Assembly: GCF_011927765.1 (NCBI RefSeq)
Contig: NZ_JAATJG010000004.1
Location: forward strand, 62,001 to 126,000
Length of the DNA stretch: 64,000 nt
Direction: 5' to 3'
From: Wenyingzhuangia aestuarii
GTDB taxonomy: Bacteria > Bacteroidota > Bacteroidia > Flavobacteriales > Flavobacteriaceae
Within the stretch, counting starts at the first letter, position 1, and each line of letters begins with the position of its first letter. The notes under the pieces were generated by a model that was given only the letters and a program-made list of their open reading frames with translations, ran no database searches and was not told the origin of the DNA. Below are positions 45,366 through 53,854 of the stretch, piece after piece. A program made the position numbers and the translations under genes.

Positions 45366-46001
45366 ATGAAACAAACATTACTTCTATTATTTGTACTAAT
45401 TGGTACGTACAGTTTTTCACAAAACGTTAAAATCGATATTTTTAACAACCTTGAGCACAAATCTCAAAACGGAAATTACCAAGCCTTTTTAAAAAAAGAT
45501 ATTTTTGATGATTATGAGTTTACAGATACTCATAAAAACAAATTACATTTTAATAAAAAATACATACTTGCAAACTACCCTTTGATTGACAAAGAAGTAA
45601 AAACTAAAATTTCTTTTTTTAAATCGTTAATTAGACAGCACAAACAAGAATACAACCTTGAAGTATTTCATGAAATTGACATTTTTGGAAACGAAATTGT
45701 TCGTGACAACAGAGATAACGAAACCGAAATATCTACCGATATTTTTGACAATAAAATCTATACTCGTAAATCAAAAGGCCCTACATCAACCTTTAAAAAA
45801 GGAACTGATGGAAATATTGAATATACCCTAGGAAATTTTACAGCCACTTTAGAAAAAGGCTTTAGAAACGAATGGGTTTATGAAGACAGTACTGACAACG
45901 AATTTAGTTTTAGTAAAAAAACTTGGAGCAAGTTAATAAGCATACACAGAACTACAGAAAACATTTTTATGTTTTTGCTTGATGAATTTACATATCAATA
46001 A
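45366..46001 (+). CDS. Secreted protein of unknown function
   Basis: A 211-residue protein with a clear signal peptide (MKQTLLLLFVLIGTYSFSQ); I chose the ATG at 45366 for that reason, not the one at 45324 that would put 14 polar residues in front. The mature part is rich in Lys, Asp, Asn and aromatic residues (DIFNNLEHKSQNGNYQAF, FDNKIYTRKSKGP) and has no cysteine, no lipobox and no motif I recognise. It diverges from the methyltransferase gene and converges on a HAD hydrolase gene with 4 bases between stop codons. Confidence 0.7.
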   Translation: MKQTLLLLFVLIGTYSFSQNVKIDIFNNLEHKSQNGNYQAFLKKDIFDDYEFTDTHKNKLHFNKKYILANYPLIDKEVKTKISFFKSLIRQHKQEYNLEVFHEIDIFGNEIVRDNRDNETEISTDIFDNKIYTRKSKGPTSTFKKGTDGNIEYTLGNFTATLEKGFRNEWVYEDSTDNEFSFSKKTWSKLISIHRTTENIFMFLLDEFTYQ

Positions 46002-46005
46002 AATA

Positions 46006-46809
46006 CTAAAACCCTTCTATCAGCTGATTAATTACCGTTTCTACTCCAAAATGATTGTTAGATAAGGTTTTGTAATTGGCTGTTTTTAATACATCCGGAT
46101 GTGCATTTTCCATAGCAAAACTATATTTTACTTTTCTAAGCATTTCTATATCGTTTTGATAATCTCCAAAAGCCATAGTTTCCTCATCAGAAATCCCTAA
46201 TTGCTCTTGAATACGTTCCAAAGCATTCCCTTTATGATTGGCTTTTAAAGCAACATCTACCCACATTTCTCCCGATACTTTTACCAACCAATCTCCAACT
46301 AAATCTTTTAAATACGGATAAATATTAGCCTCTGCTCCTTGGGTATTACAAAGGGCTATTTTTAAAAACTCATCATCTGGCAAATTTTCAAAACTCTCTA
46401 TAATTTCATATTCGCTGTAATATTCCGATACTGTACTTTCAAACTCCTTAGATACCTTTAAAAAATAAGCTTTCTTTTTACCCGCAAGTACAATGTTTGT
46501 ATTGGGTATTTTTCCACTCACTTTTAACAAATCAATTACATCCTTTTTAGCAAAAGCATTAGCAAATACTTCTTTGCCATTTTCTACCACATAAGCCCCG
46601 TTTTCTGCCACAATAGTAATGTGTTCTTTTATGCTTTCTAATTTTTGTAAAATACTGTGATATTGTCTTCCACTAGCCGCTACAAATTTGATGTTTTTTG
46701 CTTTTAACTTTTTAAATTGTTCAAAAAACAAATCACTTACGTTGTGTTCAGAATTTAATAGTGTACCATCCATGTCTGATACGATTAATTTCACCTTAGA
46801 TAAATCCAT
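46006..46809 (-). CDS. Cof-type HAD-IIB phosphatase
   Basis: A 267-residue cytoplasmic phosphatase. HAD motif I is IVSDMDGTLLN, motif II includes FVAASGRQYHS, motif III/IV is MAFGDYQNDIEML with the cap-type middle domain of class IIB (about residues 85-190). I chose the ATG at 46807-46809; an extension to 46917 adds residues unlike the family. Cof-type phosphatases act on sugar phosphates, FMN or pyridoxal phosphate; the substrate here is not known. Confidence 0.88.
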   Translation of the reverse strand: MDLSKVKLIVSDMDGTLLNSEHNVSDLFFEQFKKLKAKNIKFVAASGRQYHSILQKLESIKEHITIVAENGAYVVENGKEVFANAFAKKDVIDLLKVSGKIPNTNIVLAGKKKAYFLKVSKEFESTVSEYYSEYEIIESFENLPDDEFLKIALCNTQGAEANIYPYLKDLVGDWLVKVSGEMWVDVALKANHKGNALERIQEQLGISDEETMAFGDYQNDIEMLRKVKYSFAMENAHPDVLKTANYKTLSNNHFGVETVINQLIEGF

Positions 46810-46991
46810 ATTTTGTGGCTTTAATTTGCAAAAACAAAGATATGCTTTTGCCTTTTGTTCTTTCCCTTTCTTAAAAATGAATCCAAAGCTGTTTTTATCA
46901 CTAAAAAGGGGAGCCACATTGACCTTATCATCTAGTTATTAACAAAATAAAAGTTATCAACACTTTTTGTCGAGAAATTAATCCTAGTTTT

Positions 46992-47024
46992 TTTGCTGAA
47001 AAATCAGAATATCGATTAAATTTG
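46992..47024 (+). promoter_or_regulatory. dnaB: dnaB promoter
   Basis: TTTG at 46992-46995, a 21-base spacer and TAAATTTG at 47017-47024 match the Bacteroidota promoter. The ATG at 47033 is only 9 bases after the last G, so the mRNA would have almost no leader. Confidence 0.65.
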
Positions 47025-47032
47025 TTTTCCCT

Positions 47033-48550
47033 ATGGAACAAACAAAAAGCTTTTCTGGAAAAAAGGTTGACAAGAGTAAAGTTGTCAATTTAGCACATGG
47101 AAAAATCCCGCCACAAGCAGTGGATATGGAGACTGCCGTGCTAGGTGCTATGATGATTGATAAGAAAGGTATTGATGCTGTTATTGATATTTTGCATCCT
47201 GATGCTTTTTACAAAGAACAGCACCAAGCTATTTACGCAGCCATTCACACTTTGTTTCAAAACTCAGAACCAACTGACTTATTAACAGTATCTAATCAGT
47301 TAAAAAAGGATGGAAAACTGAACATGGTTGGTGGAGATTTTTACCTAATTGAGCTAACTCAAAAGGTATCATCTTCTGCACATATTGAATTCCACGCTCG
47401 TATTATTTTACAAAAATACATTCAAAGACAGTTAATTAGTATTTCTAGTGAAATTATAGAACAATCTTACGATGAAACTGCGGATGTTTTTGATTTGTTA
47501 GACATGGCAGAAACTAAGTTTTTTGAGGTAACTCAAGGAAACTTAAAAAAGAGTTCAGAAAGTTCTGACTCTTTAGTTAGGCAAGCACTTAAAAAGATTG
47601 AAGAATTAGGAGGTAAAGAAGGAATGTCTGGTTTTGCTACTGGATTTACCAAATTAGATGCCTTAACCTCTGGTTGGCAACCTTCCGATTTAATTATTAT
47701 TGCGGCTCGTCCGGGTATGGGTAAAACGGCCTTTGTAATTTCTATGGCCAAAAACATGGCTATTGATTTTGGACACGGAGTAGCAGTTTTCTCTTTAGAG
47801 ATGTCATCGGTACAGTTAATTACTCGTATGATTTCTTCTGAAACAGGATTGTCATCAGAAAAATTAAGAAAAGGAACCCTAGAACCACACGAATGGGAAC
47901 AGTTAAATGTTAAGGTTAAAAACTTATCCGAAGCTCCTATTTTTATTGATGATACTCCATCACTTTCTATTTTTGATTTACGTGCAAAAGCAAGAAGATT
48001 AAAATCTCAACACGACATAAAAGTAATTGTAATTGACTACTTGCAGTTAATGACTGCTGGTGGTGCTGCAGGAGGTAACCGTGAACAAGAAATTTCTATG
48101 ATTTCTCGTAACTTAAAAGCCTTAGCCAAAGAATTACACATTCCTGTAATTGCACTTTCTCAGTTATCTCGTTCAGTAGAAACACGTGGAGGTAGCAAAA
48201 GACCTTTATTGTCAGATTTACGTGAATCTGGAGCCATTGAGCAAGATGCCGATATTGTATCTTTTATTTTCCGTCCAGAATACTATGGTATGACAGAATG
48301 GGATGATGATGATCATACTCCATGTGAAGGACAAGGAGAATTTATTGTAGCCAAGCATCGTAACGGTGGATTGGATAATATTAGATTAAAGTTTACAGGT
48401 CACTTAGCTAAATTCTCGGATTTAGAAGATGATTTTGGAGGACAGTTAGAGTCTTCTATGAATAGTTTTAATGATATTTCTGGAAACATAAATCCTGCAG
48501 ATGCTTTTGATGCTCCTGTAGCTCCAGACAACGATGATGTTCCTTTTTAA
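47033..48550 (+). CDS. dnaB: Replicative DNA helicase DnaB
   Basis: Unwinds the chromosomal replication fork as a hexamer. The 505-residue protein has the N-terminal DnaB domain (PPQAVDMETAVLGAMMIDKK), the RecA-like C domain with Walker A ARPGMGKTAFVIS, Walker B VIVIDYLQLMTAGG, and the arginine-finger region SDLRESGAIEQDADIVSF with FRPEYYG. No intein is present. The start ATG is the first in frame behind a good promoter. The C-terminal acidic tail (PDNDDVPF) is common in the family. A terminator follows at 48576. Confidence 0.97.
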   Translation: MEQTKSFSGKKVDKSKVVNLAHGKIPPQAVDMETAVLGAMMIDKKGIDAVIDILHPDAFYKEQHQAIYAAIHTLFQNSEPTDLLTVSNQLKKDGKLNMVGGDFYLIELTQKVSSSAHIEFHARIILQKYIQRQLISISSEIIEQSYDETADVFDLLDMAETKFFEVTQGNLKKSSESSDSLVRQALKKIEELGGKEGMSGFATGFTKLDALTSGWQPSDLIIIAARPGMGKTAFVISMAKNMAIDFGHGVAVFSLEMSSVQLITRMISSETGLSSEKLRKGTLEPHEWEQLNVKVKNLSEAPIFIDDTPSLSIFDLRAKARRLKSQHDIKVIVIDYLQLMTAGGAAGGNREQEISMISRNLKALAKELHIPVIALSQLSRSVETRGGSKRPLLSDLRESGAIEQDADIVSFIFRPEYYGMTEWDDDDHTPCEGQGEFIVAKHRNGGLDNIRLKFTGHLAKFSDLEDDFGGQLESSMNSFNDISGNINPADAFDAPVAPDNDDVPF

Positions 48551-48575
48551 ACATCAACTAAATACTAAAAAAAAC

Positions 48576-48612
48576 AAACCCCTCGCAAAATTTTGTGAGG
48601 GGTTTATTTTTA
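48576..48612 (+). terminator. dnaB: Terminator of dnaB
   Basis: AAACCCCTCGCAAAA and TTTTGTGAGGGGTTT form a stem with one wobble pair, then a T-rich run. Confidence 0.88.
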
Positions 48613-48657
48613 ACAAACACCTGTGTAAAAACATAACGTACTTTTAAAGAATCATCA

Positions 48658-48689
48658 TTTGTCTCTAATTTTTGTTATACCTAGATTTG
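48658..48689 (+). promoter_or_regulatory. Promoter of the surface lipoprotein gene
   Basis: TTTG at 48658-48661, a 20-base spacer and TAGATTTG at 48682-48689. The ATG at 48714 gives a leader of about 17-20 bases and excludes the in-frame ATG at 48672, which lies inside the promoter. Confidence 0.75.
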
Positions 48690-48713
48690 GGTAAAAATTA
48701 TTATTTAAATTTT

Positions 48714-49265
48714 ATGAAAAAGAAACTTGCACTATTTACAACTATTATTACAATTATCTTAAGCTTTACTTCTTGTCAAAAAGACGATTATATAAAATAT
48801 GATGACGTAAGAGCAACCAATGGCTACATAAAAGGTACTATTACTGGAACAACTACTGATGGTACTGTGGTTAATGAGTCTATAAATCTTACAGCATCTT
48901 ATCCTGGTCGTAACAACATCACTACTTTTGTAAGCTCAGGAACAATTAACTACAACTTTAACGTAAGAAATAACAACGCTAAACTTAACCCTAACTATTC
49001 TTCTGAAGTTTATTTAAATATTGCTTACTCTAACTCCATAGCTCGCTTAAGTGATTTTGAAATCAACTTCTCTAAAACTTTATCTGGAAACAGAATATTA
49101 GAGATTGATGTATACTCTTCTAATAACCTTGGAATTACCGACTTTATTTATGATAGCAATACAAATAAAATATCGGGAAAAATTATAGGAAACATTAGAG
49201 ATGGTAACAATACTTATGATGTAGATTTAAGCTTTGATACGACTGTTTGGGAAGAAGTAAAATAA
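48714..49265 (+). CDS. Surface-exposed lipoprotein of unknown function
   Basis: A 183-residue lipoprotein: MKKKLALFTTIITIILSFTSC with Cys21, followed by QKDDYIKYDD. QKDD after the lipid Cys matches the surface-export signal described for Capnocytophaga (QKDDE-type), so the protein is probably on the cell surface. The mature part is a beta-rich domain with repeated Asn/Ser/Thr-rich strands (YIKGTITGTTTDGTVVNESI, KISGKIIGNIRDGNNTYDVD). I do not recognise a family. It has its own promoter and is a single-gene unit behind dnaB. Confidence 0.75.
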   Translation: MKKKLALFTTIITIILSFTSCQKDDYIKYDDVRATNGYIKGTITGTTTDGTVVNESINLTASYPGRNNITTFVSSGTINYNFNVRNNNAKLNPNYSSEVYLNIAYSNSIARLSDFEINFSKTLSGNRILEIDVYSSNNLGITDFIYDSNTNKISGKIIGNIRDGNNTYDVDLSFDTTVWEEVK

Positions 49266-49496
49266 AGAAAAATTGAAAGGGATTTTAGAAAAAAAAACAG
49301 GCAGTAGTCTAAAACAATTAAATAAGGTTTTGCATTTGTAAAACTGTTTTAAAATGCTGTTTAATGAGAAAGAAAGTCTAACAAAAAAGCTCTTTCTACC
49401 CTTTTTTATAAATAGTATTTATTGTTTCACTTGTACAATTTCAATTCACCAATTCTAAATAAATTCACTTTGTATAACTATATTATCCTAACATAA

Positions 49497-49991
49497 ATGA
49501 AAAGAGTATTTTTAAGTGTTTCTATTCTGTTTGCAATTAGTTTTGTTGCTTGTAAAAAGCAACGCAAACCAGATTTAGAAATAAAAAAACAAAATTTGAC
49601 TATAGAAAAAAACATTAATGATATGAATAGTTACATTTCCCTTTTTGAAATACCAGCAACTGATCTTTCAAGAGCCATCACTTTTTATCAAGAAATTTTG
49701 AATATTAATATTCAAAAAATGGAAATGCCAGGAATGGAAATGGGAATATTTCCCTACGAAAATCAAACGGTTACAGGAGTAATAATGAAAGGAGGGGATT
49801 TTAAACCATCTGCTAATGGTGTAACCATTTATTTAAATGGAGGAGACAACCTTCAAACCATACTTGACAAAGTTGAAGTTAATGGTGGAAAAATTATTGT
49901 TCCTAAAACAGCACACGCTGATGAAAGTGGATTTTTTGCTTTGTTTATAGATACTGAAGGAAATAGGCTCGGTCTAAACTCTCCTAACTAA
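49497..49991 (+). CDS. VOC (glyoxalase-fold) domain protein with lipoprotein signal
   Basis: A 164-residue protein. Residues about 44-164 form a complete VOC domain of the VOC/glyoxalase superfamily (NSYISLFEIPATDLSRAITFYQ to FALFIDTEGNRLGLNSPN). In front lies a lipoprotein-type signal peptide (MKRVFLSVSILFAISFVAC, Cys19) and a short Lys-rich linker. Such VOC proteins are usually cytoplasmic and would start at the Met just before NSYISLF (49623). If the upstream ATG at 49497 is used, the protein is anchored in the periplasm. No acidic export signal follows the Cys. Substrate unknown; metal-ligand positions are not obvious. Confidence 0.8.
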   Translation: MKRVFLSVSILFAISFVACKKQRKPDLEIKKQNLTIEKNINDMNSYISLFEIPATDLSRAITFYQEILNINIQKMEMPGMEMGIFPYENQTVTGVIMKGGDFKPSANGVTIYLNGGDNLQTILDKVEVNGGKIIVPKTAHADESGFFALFIDTEGNRLGLNSPN

Positions 49992-50094
49992 AAGAAAAAC
50001 AAACATACAGCAATTTATAAAAGCTGTAAAACAAATTTTACATCATCAATAATTTAATCATTATTCGTAATATTAACGTTGTAAAGAAAACACA

Positions 50095-50634
50095 ATGGGT
50101 AAAAAATTAGAATCAATTACTAGCGAACTAAAAGAGTTTATAGCACAGCAAAAAATATTTTTTGTGGGTACTGCAGCTGCCGAAGGAAACGTAAATGTTT
50201 CTCCTAAAGGAATGGATTCTTTTAGAGTACTTAACAGCAACAAAATTGCTTGGATGAATTTAACAGGAAGCGGTAACGAAACAGCAGCTCACTTGTTAAA
50301 AAACAACAGAATGACGATTATGTTCTGTGCTTTTGAAGGAAAACCTTTGATTTTAAGATTATATGGTACTGCCAAAATTTATCATCCTAGAGATATTGAA
50401 TATAAAAACCTTGTTGATTTATTTCCTAAAACTCCTGGAACCAGACAAGTCATAGAAATGGAAGTAGATCTCGTACAAACCTCATGTGGTTTTGCAGTTC
50501 CTTTTATGGATTATAAAGAAGATAGAAGCGTTTTAAGAGACTGGGCTCAAAAACAAGGTGATGAAAAAATTAAAGAATATTGGTTAGAAAAAAACACCAA
50601 AAGTATTGATGGCTTTGAAACAAAAATCAGTTGA
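50095..50634 (+). CDS. Pyridoxamine 5'-phosphate oxidase-like flavin protein
   Basis: A 179-residue split-barrel protein of the PNPOx-like group that binds FMN or F420-type cofactors. Visible: FFVGTAAAEGNVNVSPKGMDSFRVLNSN at the start, IAWMNLTGSGNETAAHLLKNNRMTIMFCAFEG in the core and VLRDWAQKQG near the end. It is not PdxH itself, which has a longer C-terminal part. The redox substrate is unknown. A terminator hairpin overlaps the stop codon. It converges on the ThuA gene. Confidence 0.82.
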   Translation: MGKKLESITSELKEFIAQQKIFFVGTAAAEGNVNVSPKGMDSFRVLNSNKIAWMNLTGSGNETAAHLLKNNRMTIMFCAFEGKPLILRLYGTAKIYHPRDIEYKNLVDLFPKTPGTRQVIEMEVDLVQTSCGFAVPFMDYKEDRSVLRDWAQKQGDEKIKEYWLEKNTKSIDGFETKIS

Positions 50635-50656
50635 TGTATCCATCAACTGATTTTTA
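50624..50656 (+). terminator. Terminator after the PNPOx-like gene
   Basis: AATCAGTTGATG and CATCAACTGATT form a 12-bp stem with a 4-base loop, then T-rich bases. The left arm contains the stop codon at 50632-50634. Confidence 0.85.
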
Positions 50657-50663
50657 TTTGTAA

Positions 50664-51656
50664 CTATTTAAGTTCAAATTTTCTTCTTGATGAGTTATTT
50701 TTTGTTGGAAAATCTTCTGGAACAACTTGCGTTACCTTACCTGTAGCTACCCATTCTACTCCACGTGTAAAAGAAACTATAAACCCTACACTTTCAAAAG
50801 ACACTGTATCGTGTCCTAAAATAGTATTAAAAACTCTTCCTTTTCCATAATTAGTCACAACAAAAATAGGTTCATGTCTATGGGTAGGAGCTTTTACATT
50901 TTGATCTTTTCCTGTTGCTAAAATAGTCATGTTTTCTGCAGGCCCTCTTAACTTAGCATAACATTCATCAGCGGTTGTTAACCAAACTTTTGGCATTCCT
51001 TTAGTAATGGGATGATTTGCTTTTCTTATCGTAACAGGAAATTCATGTCTTTTTCCATGGGCTCCAGCATTACCTGGTGAATTGTCTTTAACCAATTCTC
51101 CTTGATTGTTGTAATACACATAAGGTCCATCTTTCTCATTTCTACCTCCCCAACCACCTAGGCCTATCATTTTATTATAATTCAGCCATTTGGGAAAAGA
51201 ATTATTAGCTGCATGAACCGATACAAATCCTCCTCCTTTTTTTATAAACTTATCAAAAGCTTTTTGTGCTTTTTCTGGCCAATTAGCCGCTTTCCATCCA
51301 AAATTAGAAACTACAACATCGTACTTTTTAAAATTAGGACAAAAATCAGGATCTACTTTTGGTTGTTTTAAGAATTCTGAATCTCCTTTTGTATTTGCCA
51401 ATGCTAAAAACTCTTTTTCTCCTTCACCTTTCCACAAGTATTTAGTTCTTTCAATAGTTACTTCAAACAAGTTTGTTTCTTCTAAATATTGCTTCATCAT
51501 AATAGTTGACTTAGGCCAAACTCCATGATTATTTTGACCATCAACAATTAATACTTTTATTTTTTTAGGAGGTTTAACATCATTGCTATAGGCTGTTGAT
51601 GAAAAAATTAATAAGGCTAAAAATACACTTACAGAAAAAAGCTTTTTAAAATTCAT
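50664..51656 (-). CDS. Secreted ThuA-domain protein
   Basis: A 330-residue protein with a signal peptide (MNFKKLFSVSVFLALLIFSSTAYS); I chose the ATG at 51654-51656 for that reason. The rest is a ThuA (trehalose-utilisation-like, type 1 glutamine amidotransferase-related) domain: KVLIVDGQNNHGVWPKST, YDVVVSNFGW, GGGFVSVHAANNSFPKWL and HEPIFVVTNYGKGRVFNTILGH. The Cys of glutamine amidotransferases is absent, as in other ThuA proteins. Members are often found with sugar-catabolic genes; none is directly adjacent here. Its substrate is unknown. Confidence 0.85.
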   Translation of the reverse strand: MNFKKLFSVSVFLALLIFSSTAYSNDVKPPKKIKVLIVDGQNNHGVWPKSTIMMKQYLEETNLFEVTIERTKYLWKGEGEKEFLALANTKGDSEFLKQPKVDPDFCPNFKKYDVVVSNFGWKAANWPEKAQKAFDKFIKKGGGFVSVHAANNSFPKWLNYNKMIGLGGWGGRNEKDGPYVYYNNQGELVKDNSPGNAGAHGKRHEFPVTIRKANHPITKGMPKVWLTTADECYAKLRGPAENMTILATGKDQNVKAPTHRHEPIFVVTNYGKGRVFNTILGHDTVSFESVGFIVSFTRGVEWVATGKVTQVVPEDFPTKNNSSRRKFELK

Positions 51657-51751
51657 AATGAATACTATTATTGTTATCACATCACAATATAGTAAGCATT
51701 TCTGTTTTTTGTGTTTAAATAAACACATTGAAAAAATTTGGACAAAAATGT

Positions 51752-52696
51752 TTAACTTTTTAAGAATTGAGATTTTAAGAATCCTAATCCGTAACCTGCC
51801 ATTTGTACCAAGGTGGTAATAATAGATAAAAAGGCTACTGTTATGTTTTTATTTACAACTAAAGAAGTCATAAATAAGAGTATAAAATAGAAGTAATACA
51901 ACGTAATTAACTCCCAAGAACCGAAAAGAAAAAACACAGATGCCCATAAAAAACCTATAATAAACAAGCTAGGAAACCAATACGTAAGCTTAGCTGTTCC
52001 AGGATATTTTTGATTCAACACGGGTCTGGCTTGCCCAAATTTATAGGTTTGTATAAAAAAAGAATCTATGGTATTTCTACGTTTATGATAAACGTAAGCT
52101 TCTGATATCAATTGAGTTTCGAAACCGTTGTTCCACAATCGGAAAGACAAATCTATATCTTCTCCAATTTTCATAGCAGAAAAACCTCTTGTGGTTTGAA
52201 AAGCTTTTTTTGAAATTCCTAAATTAAAACTACGGGGTTGAAATTTTCCTACTGCTTTCTTTTTTCCTCTAATCCCTCCTGTGGTTAGCAAAGAAGTCAT
52301 AGAAAAATTAATGGCTTTTTGTAAAGGAGTGAATGATGGATGTGCAGCATCTGGACCACCAAAAGCATCTGTATAATTTGCTTTTAAGGCTTTATCTACA
52401 GATTTTAAATAGTTTGCAGGCACTAACACATCAGAATCTAATACAATAAAATAATCTCCTTTTGCCTGAGACATTCCATAATTACGAGCCATTCCTGCTC
52501 CTTGATTCTCCGTTAAAAAATATTGTATATTTAATCTATCATTGTAACTATCTACAATTTTAGTAGCATTGTTTTCAGAACCATCTTCCACTACAACAAC
52601 CTCAAAAGACTTTGCGTAATTTTGTTTGGTTAAACTGTATAGCAGCTCATCTATTTCATCGGGTCTGTTATAGAGTGGAATAATAAAGGAATACAT
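51752..52696 (-). CDS. Family 2 glycosyltransferase with C-terminal membrane segments
   Basis: A 314-residue GT-A fold enzyme. The N-terminal SFIIPLYNRPDEIDELL and FEVVVVEDGSENNA bind the nucleotide sugar, and YFIVLDSDVLVPANYL contains the D-x-D metal site. Another conserved part is GFSAMKIGEDIDLSFRLWNNGFE with the ED acceptor motif. Two or three membrane helices follow (about residues 225-310). This fits polysaccharide or lipid glycosylation at the inner membrane. It is followed on the same strand by the ThuA gene and lies 10 bases after pyrD. Sugar donor and acceptor are unknown. Confidence 0.87.
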   Translation of the reverse strand: MYSFIIPLYNRPDEIDELLYSLTKQNYAKSFEVVVVEDGSENNATKIVDSYNDRLNIQYFLTENQGAGMARNYGMSQAKGDYFIVLDSDVLVPANYLKSVDKALKANYTDAFGGPDAAHPSFTPLQKAINFSMTSLLTTGGIRGKKKAVGKFQPRSFNLGISKKAFQTTRGFSAMKIGEDIDLSFRLWNNGFETQLISEAYVYHKRRNTIDSFFIQTYKFGQARPVLNQKYPGTAKLTYWFPSLFIIGFLWASVFFLFGSWELITLYYFYFILLFMTSLVVNKNITVAFLSIITTLVQMAGYGLGFLKSQFLKS

Positions 52697-52706
52697 AAAG
52701 AACGGC

Positions 52707-53747
52707 TTACAAAGACTTTAAAACAGCCTTATTTATATTTTTAACTAAGGCAGGTCCTTCGTAAATAAATCCGGTATAAACCTGAACTAAATCTGCACCT
52801 GCTGCTATTTTTTCCAATGCATCTTGAGCCGAATGAATTCCTCCTACTCCAATAATTGGAAAAGCTTTGTTAGATTTTTCTGCCAAATACTTAATTGTAG
52901 CGGTACTTCTATCTTTAATAGGCAAACCACTTAAGCCTCCGTTACCAATAGCTGTTAACTGTTCTTCTGTAGCTTTTAAACCTTTTCTATTTACAGAAGT
53001 GTTAGATGCTATAACTCCATCTATTTTAGTTTCTGCAACCAACTCAACAATTTCATCTAATTGCTGATTGTTTAAATCCGGAGCAATTTTTAATAAAATA
53101 GGTCTTTGTTCGTTTTCTGCATTGTTCAATTTCTGAACTGCTGCAATTAACTCTAACAAATAATCTTTATCTCCTAATTTAGCATGACTACTTACATTAG
53201 GACAACTTACGTTTAACACAAAATAATCCACATAAGGATGTAATGCTTTAAACACCTCACAATAATCTTGTGTATATTGTTCTGTAGAAATGTTGGTGTT
53301 TTTTCCAATATTACCTCCTACAATTACTTTTCCTTTGTTCTTTTTTAAATTCTCAATAGCAGCTTCAACTCCATTGTTGTTGAATCCCATTCTATTAATA
53401 ATTCCTTGATCGTCTTTTAAACGAAATAATCTTTTCTTAGGATTTCCTTCTTGACCTTTAGGAGTTACTGTACCAATTTCTATAAATCCAAATCCGTAAT
53501 CTGCCAATTCATTAAACAACACAGCGTTTTTATCAAAACCCGCAGCTAAACCTACAGGATTTTCAAACGTAATTCCAAAAAGTTCTTTGTGCAACCTAAG
53601 GTCTTCTACTTTAAATAGACTTCTAACTAAAGTAGGTACTCCCGGAATTTTAGACATTATTTTAATCATATCAAATGTAAAATAATGTACTTTTTCTGGA
53701 TCAAATTGAAAGAAAATTGGTCGTATAATAGTCTTATAGAAACTCAT
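52707..53747 (-). CDS. pyrD: Quinone-dependent dihydroorotate dehydrogenase (class 2)
   Basis: Oxidises dihydroorotate to orotate in pyrimidine synthesis, passing electrons to membrane quinones. The 346-residue protein has the class 2 N-terminal membrane-binding helix pair ([23 protein letters not shown]), FMN-binding blocks [39 protein letters not shown], the catalytic Ser in [11 protein letters not shown], and [22 protein letters not shown] chose the ATG at 53745-53747; the frame extension to 53774 adds nine atypical residues. Followed closely by a glycosyltransferase gene. Confidence 0.95.
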   Translation of the reverse strand: MSFYKTIIRPIFFQFDPEKVHYFTFDMIKIMSKIPGVPTLVRSLFKVEDLRLHKELFGITFENPVGLAAGFDKNAVLFNELADYGFGFIEIGTVTPKGQEGNPKKRLFRLKDDQGIINRMGFNNNGVEAAIENLKKNKGKVIVGGNIGKNTNISTEQYTQDYCEVFKALHPYVDYFVLNVSCPNVSSHAKLGDKDYLLELIAAVQKLNNAENEQRPILLKIAPDLNNQQLDEIVELVAETKIDGVIASNTSVNRKGLKATEEQLTAIGNGGLSGLPIKDRSTATIKYLAEKSNKAFPIIGVGGIHSAQDALEKIAAGADLVQVYTGFIYEGPALVKNINKAVLKSL

Positions 53748-53818
53748 ACTTTGGGTTTGTAGGGTTGGTCGCAAATTTACGAACTTTATTTCATTCGTAT
53801 TCTTTAATTGGTACTCAA

Positions 53819-53851
53819 AAAAAAGCCTCTGAACAAAATCAAAGGCTTTTT
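53819..53851 (-). terminator. pheT: Terminator of pheT
   Basis: AAAAGCCT-C-TGA and TCA-A-AGGCTTTT pair with a single mismatch around a short loop, flanked by an A-run that reads as T-run on the minus strand. Confidence 0.7.
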
Positions 53852-53854
53852 AAA

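Noticed and set aside
49266-49496. Terminator or RNA gene in the gap after the surface lipoprotein gene
   Set aside because: Only a weak AGAAAG/CTTTCT pairing was seen; not enough to call.
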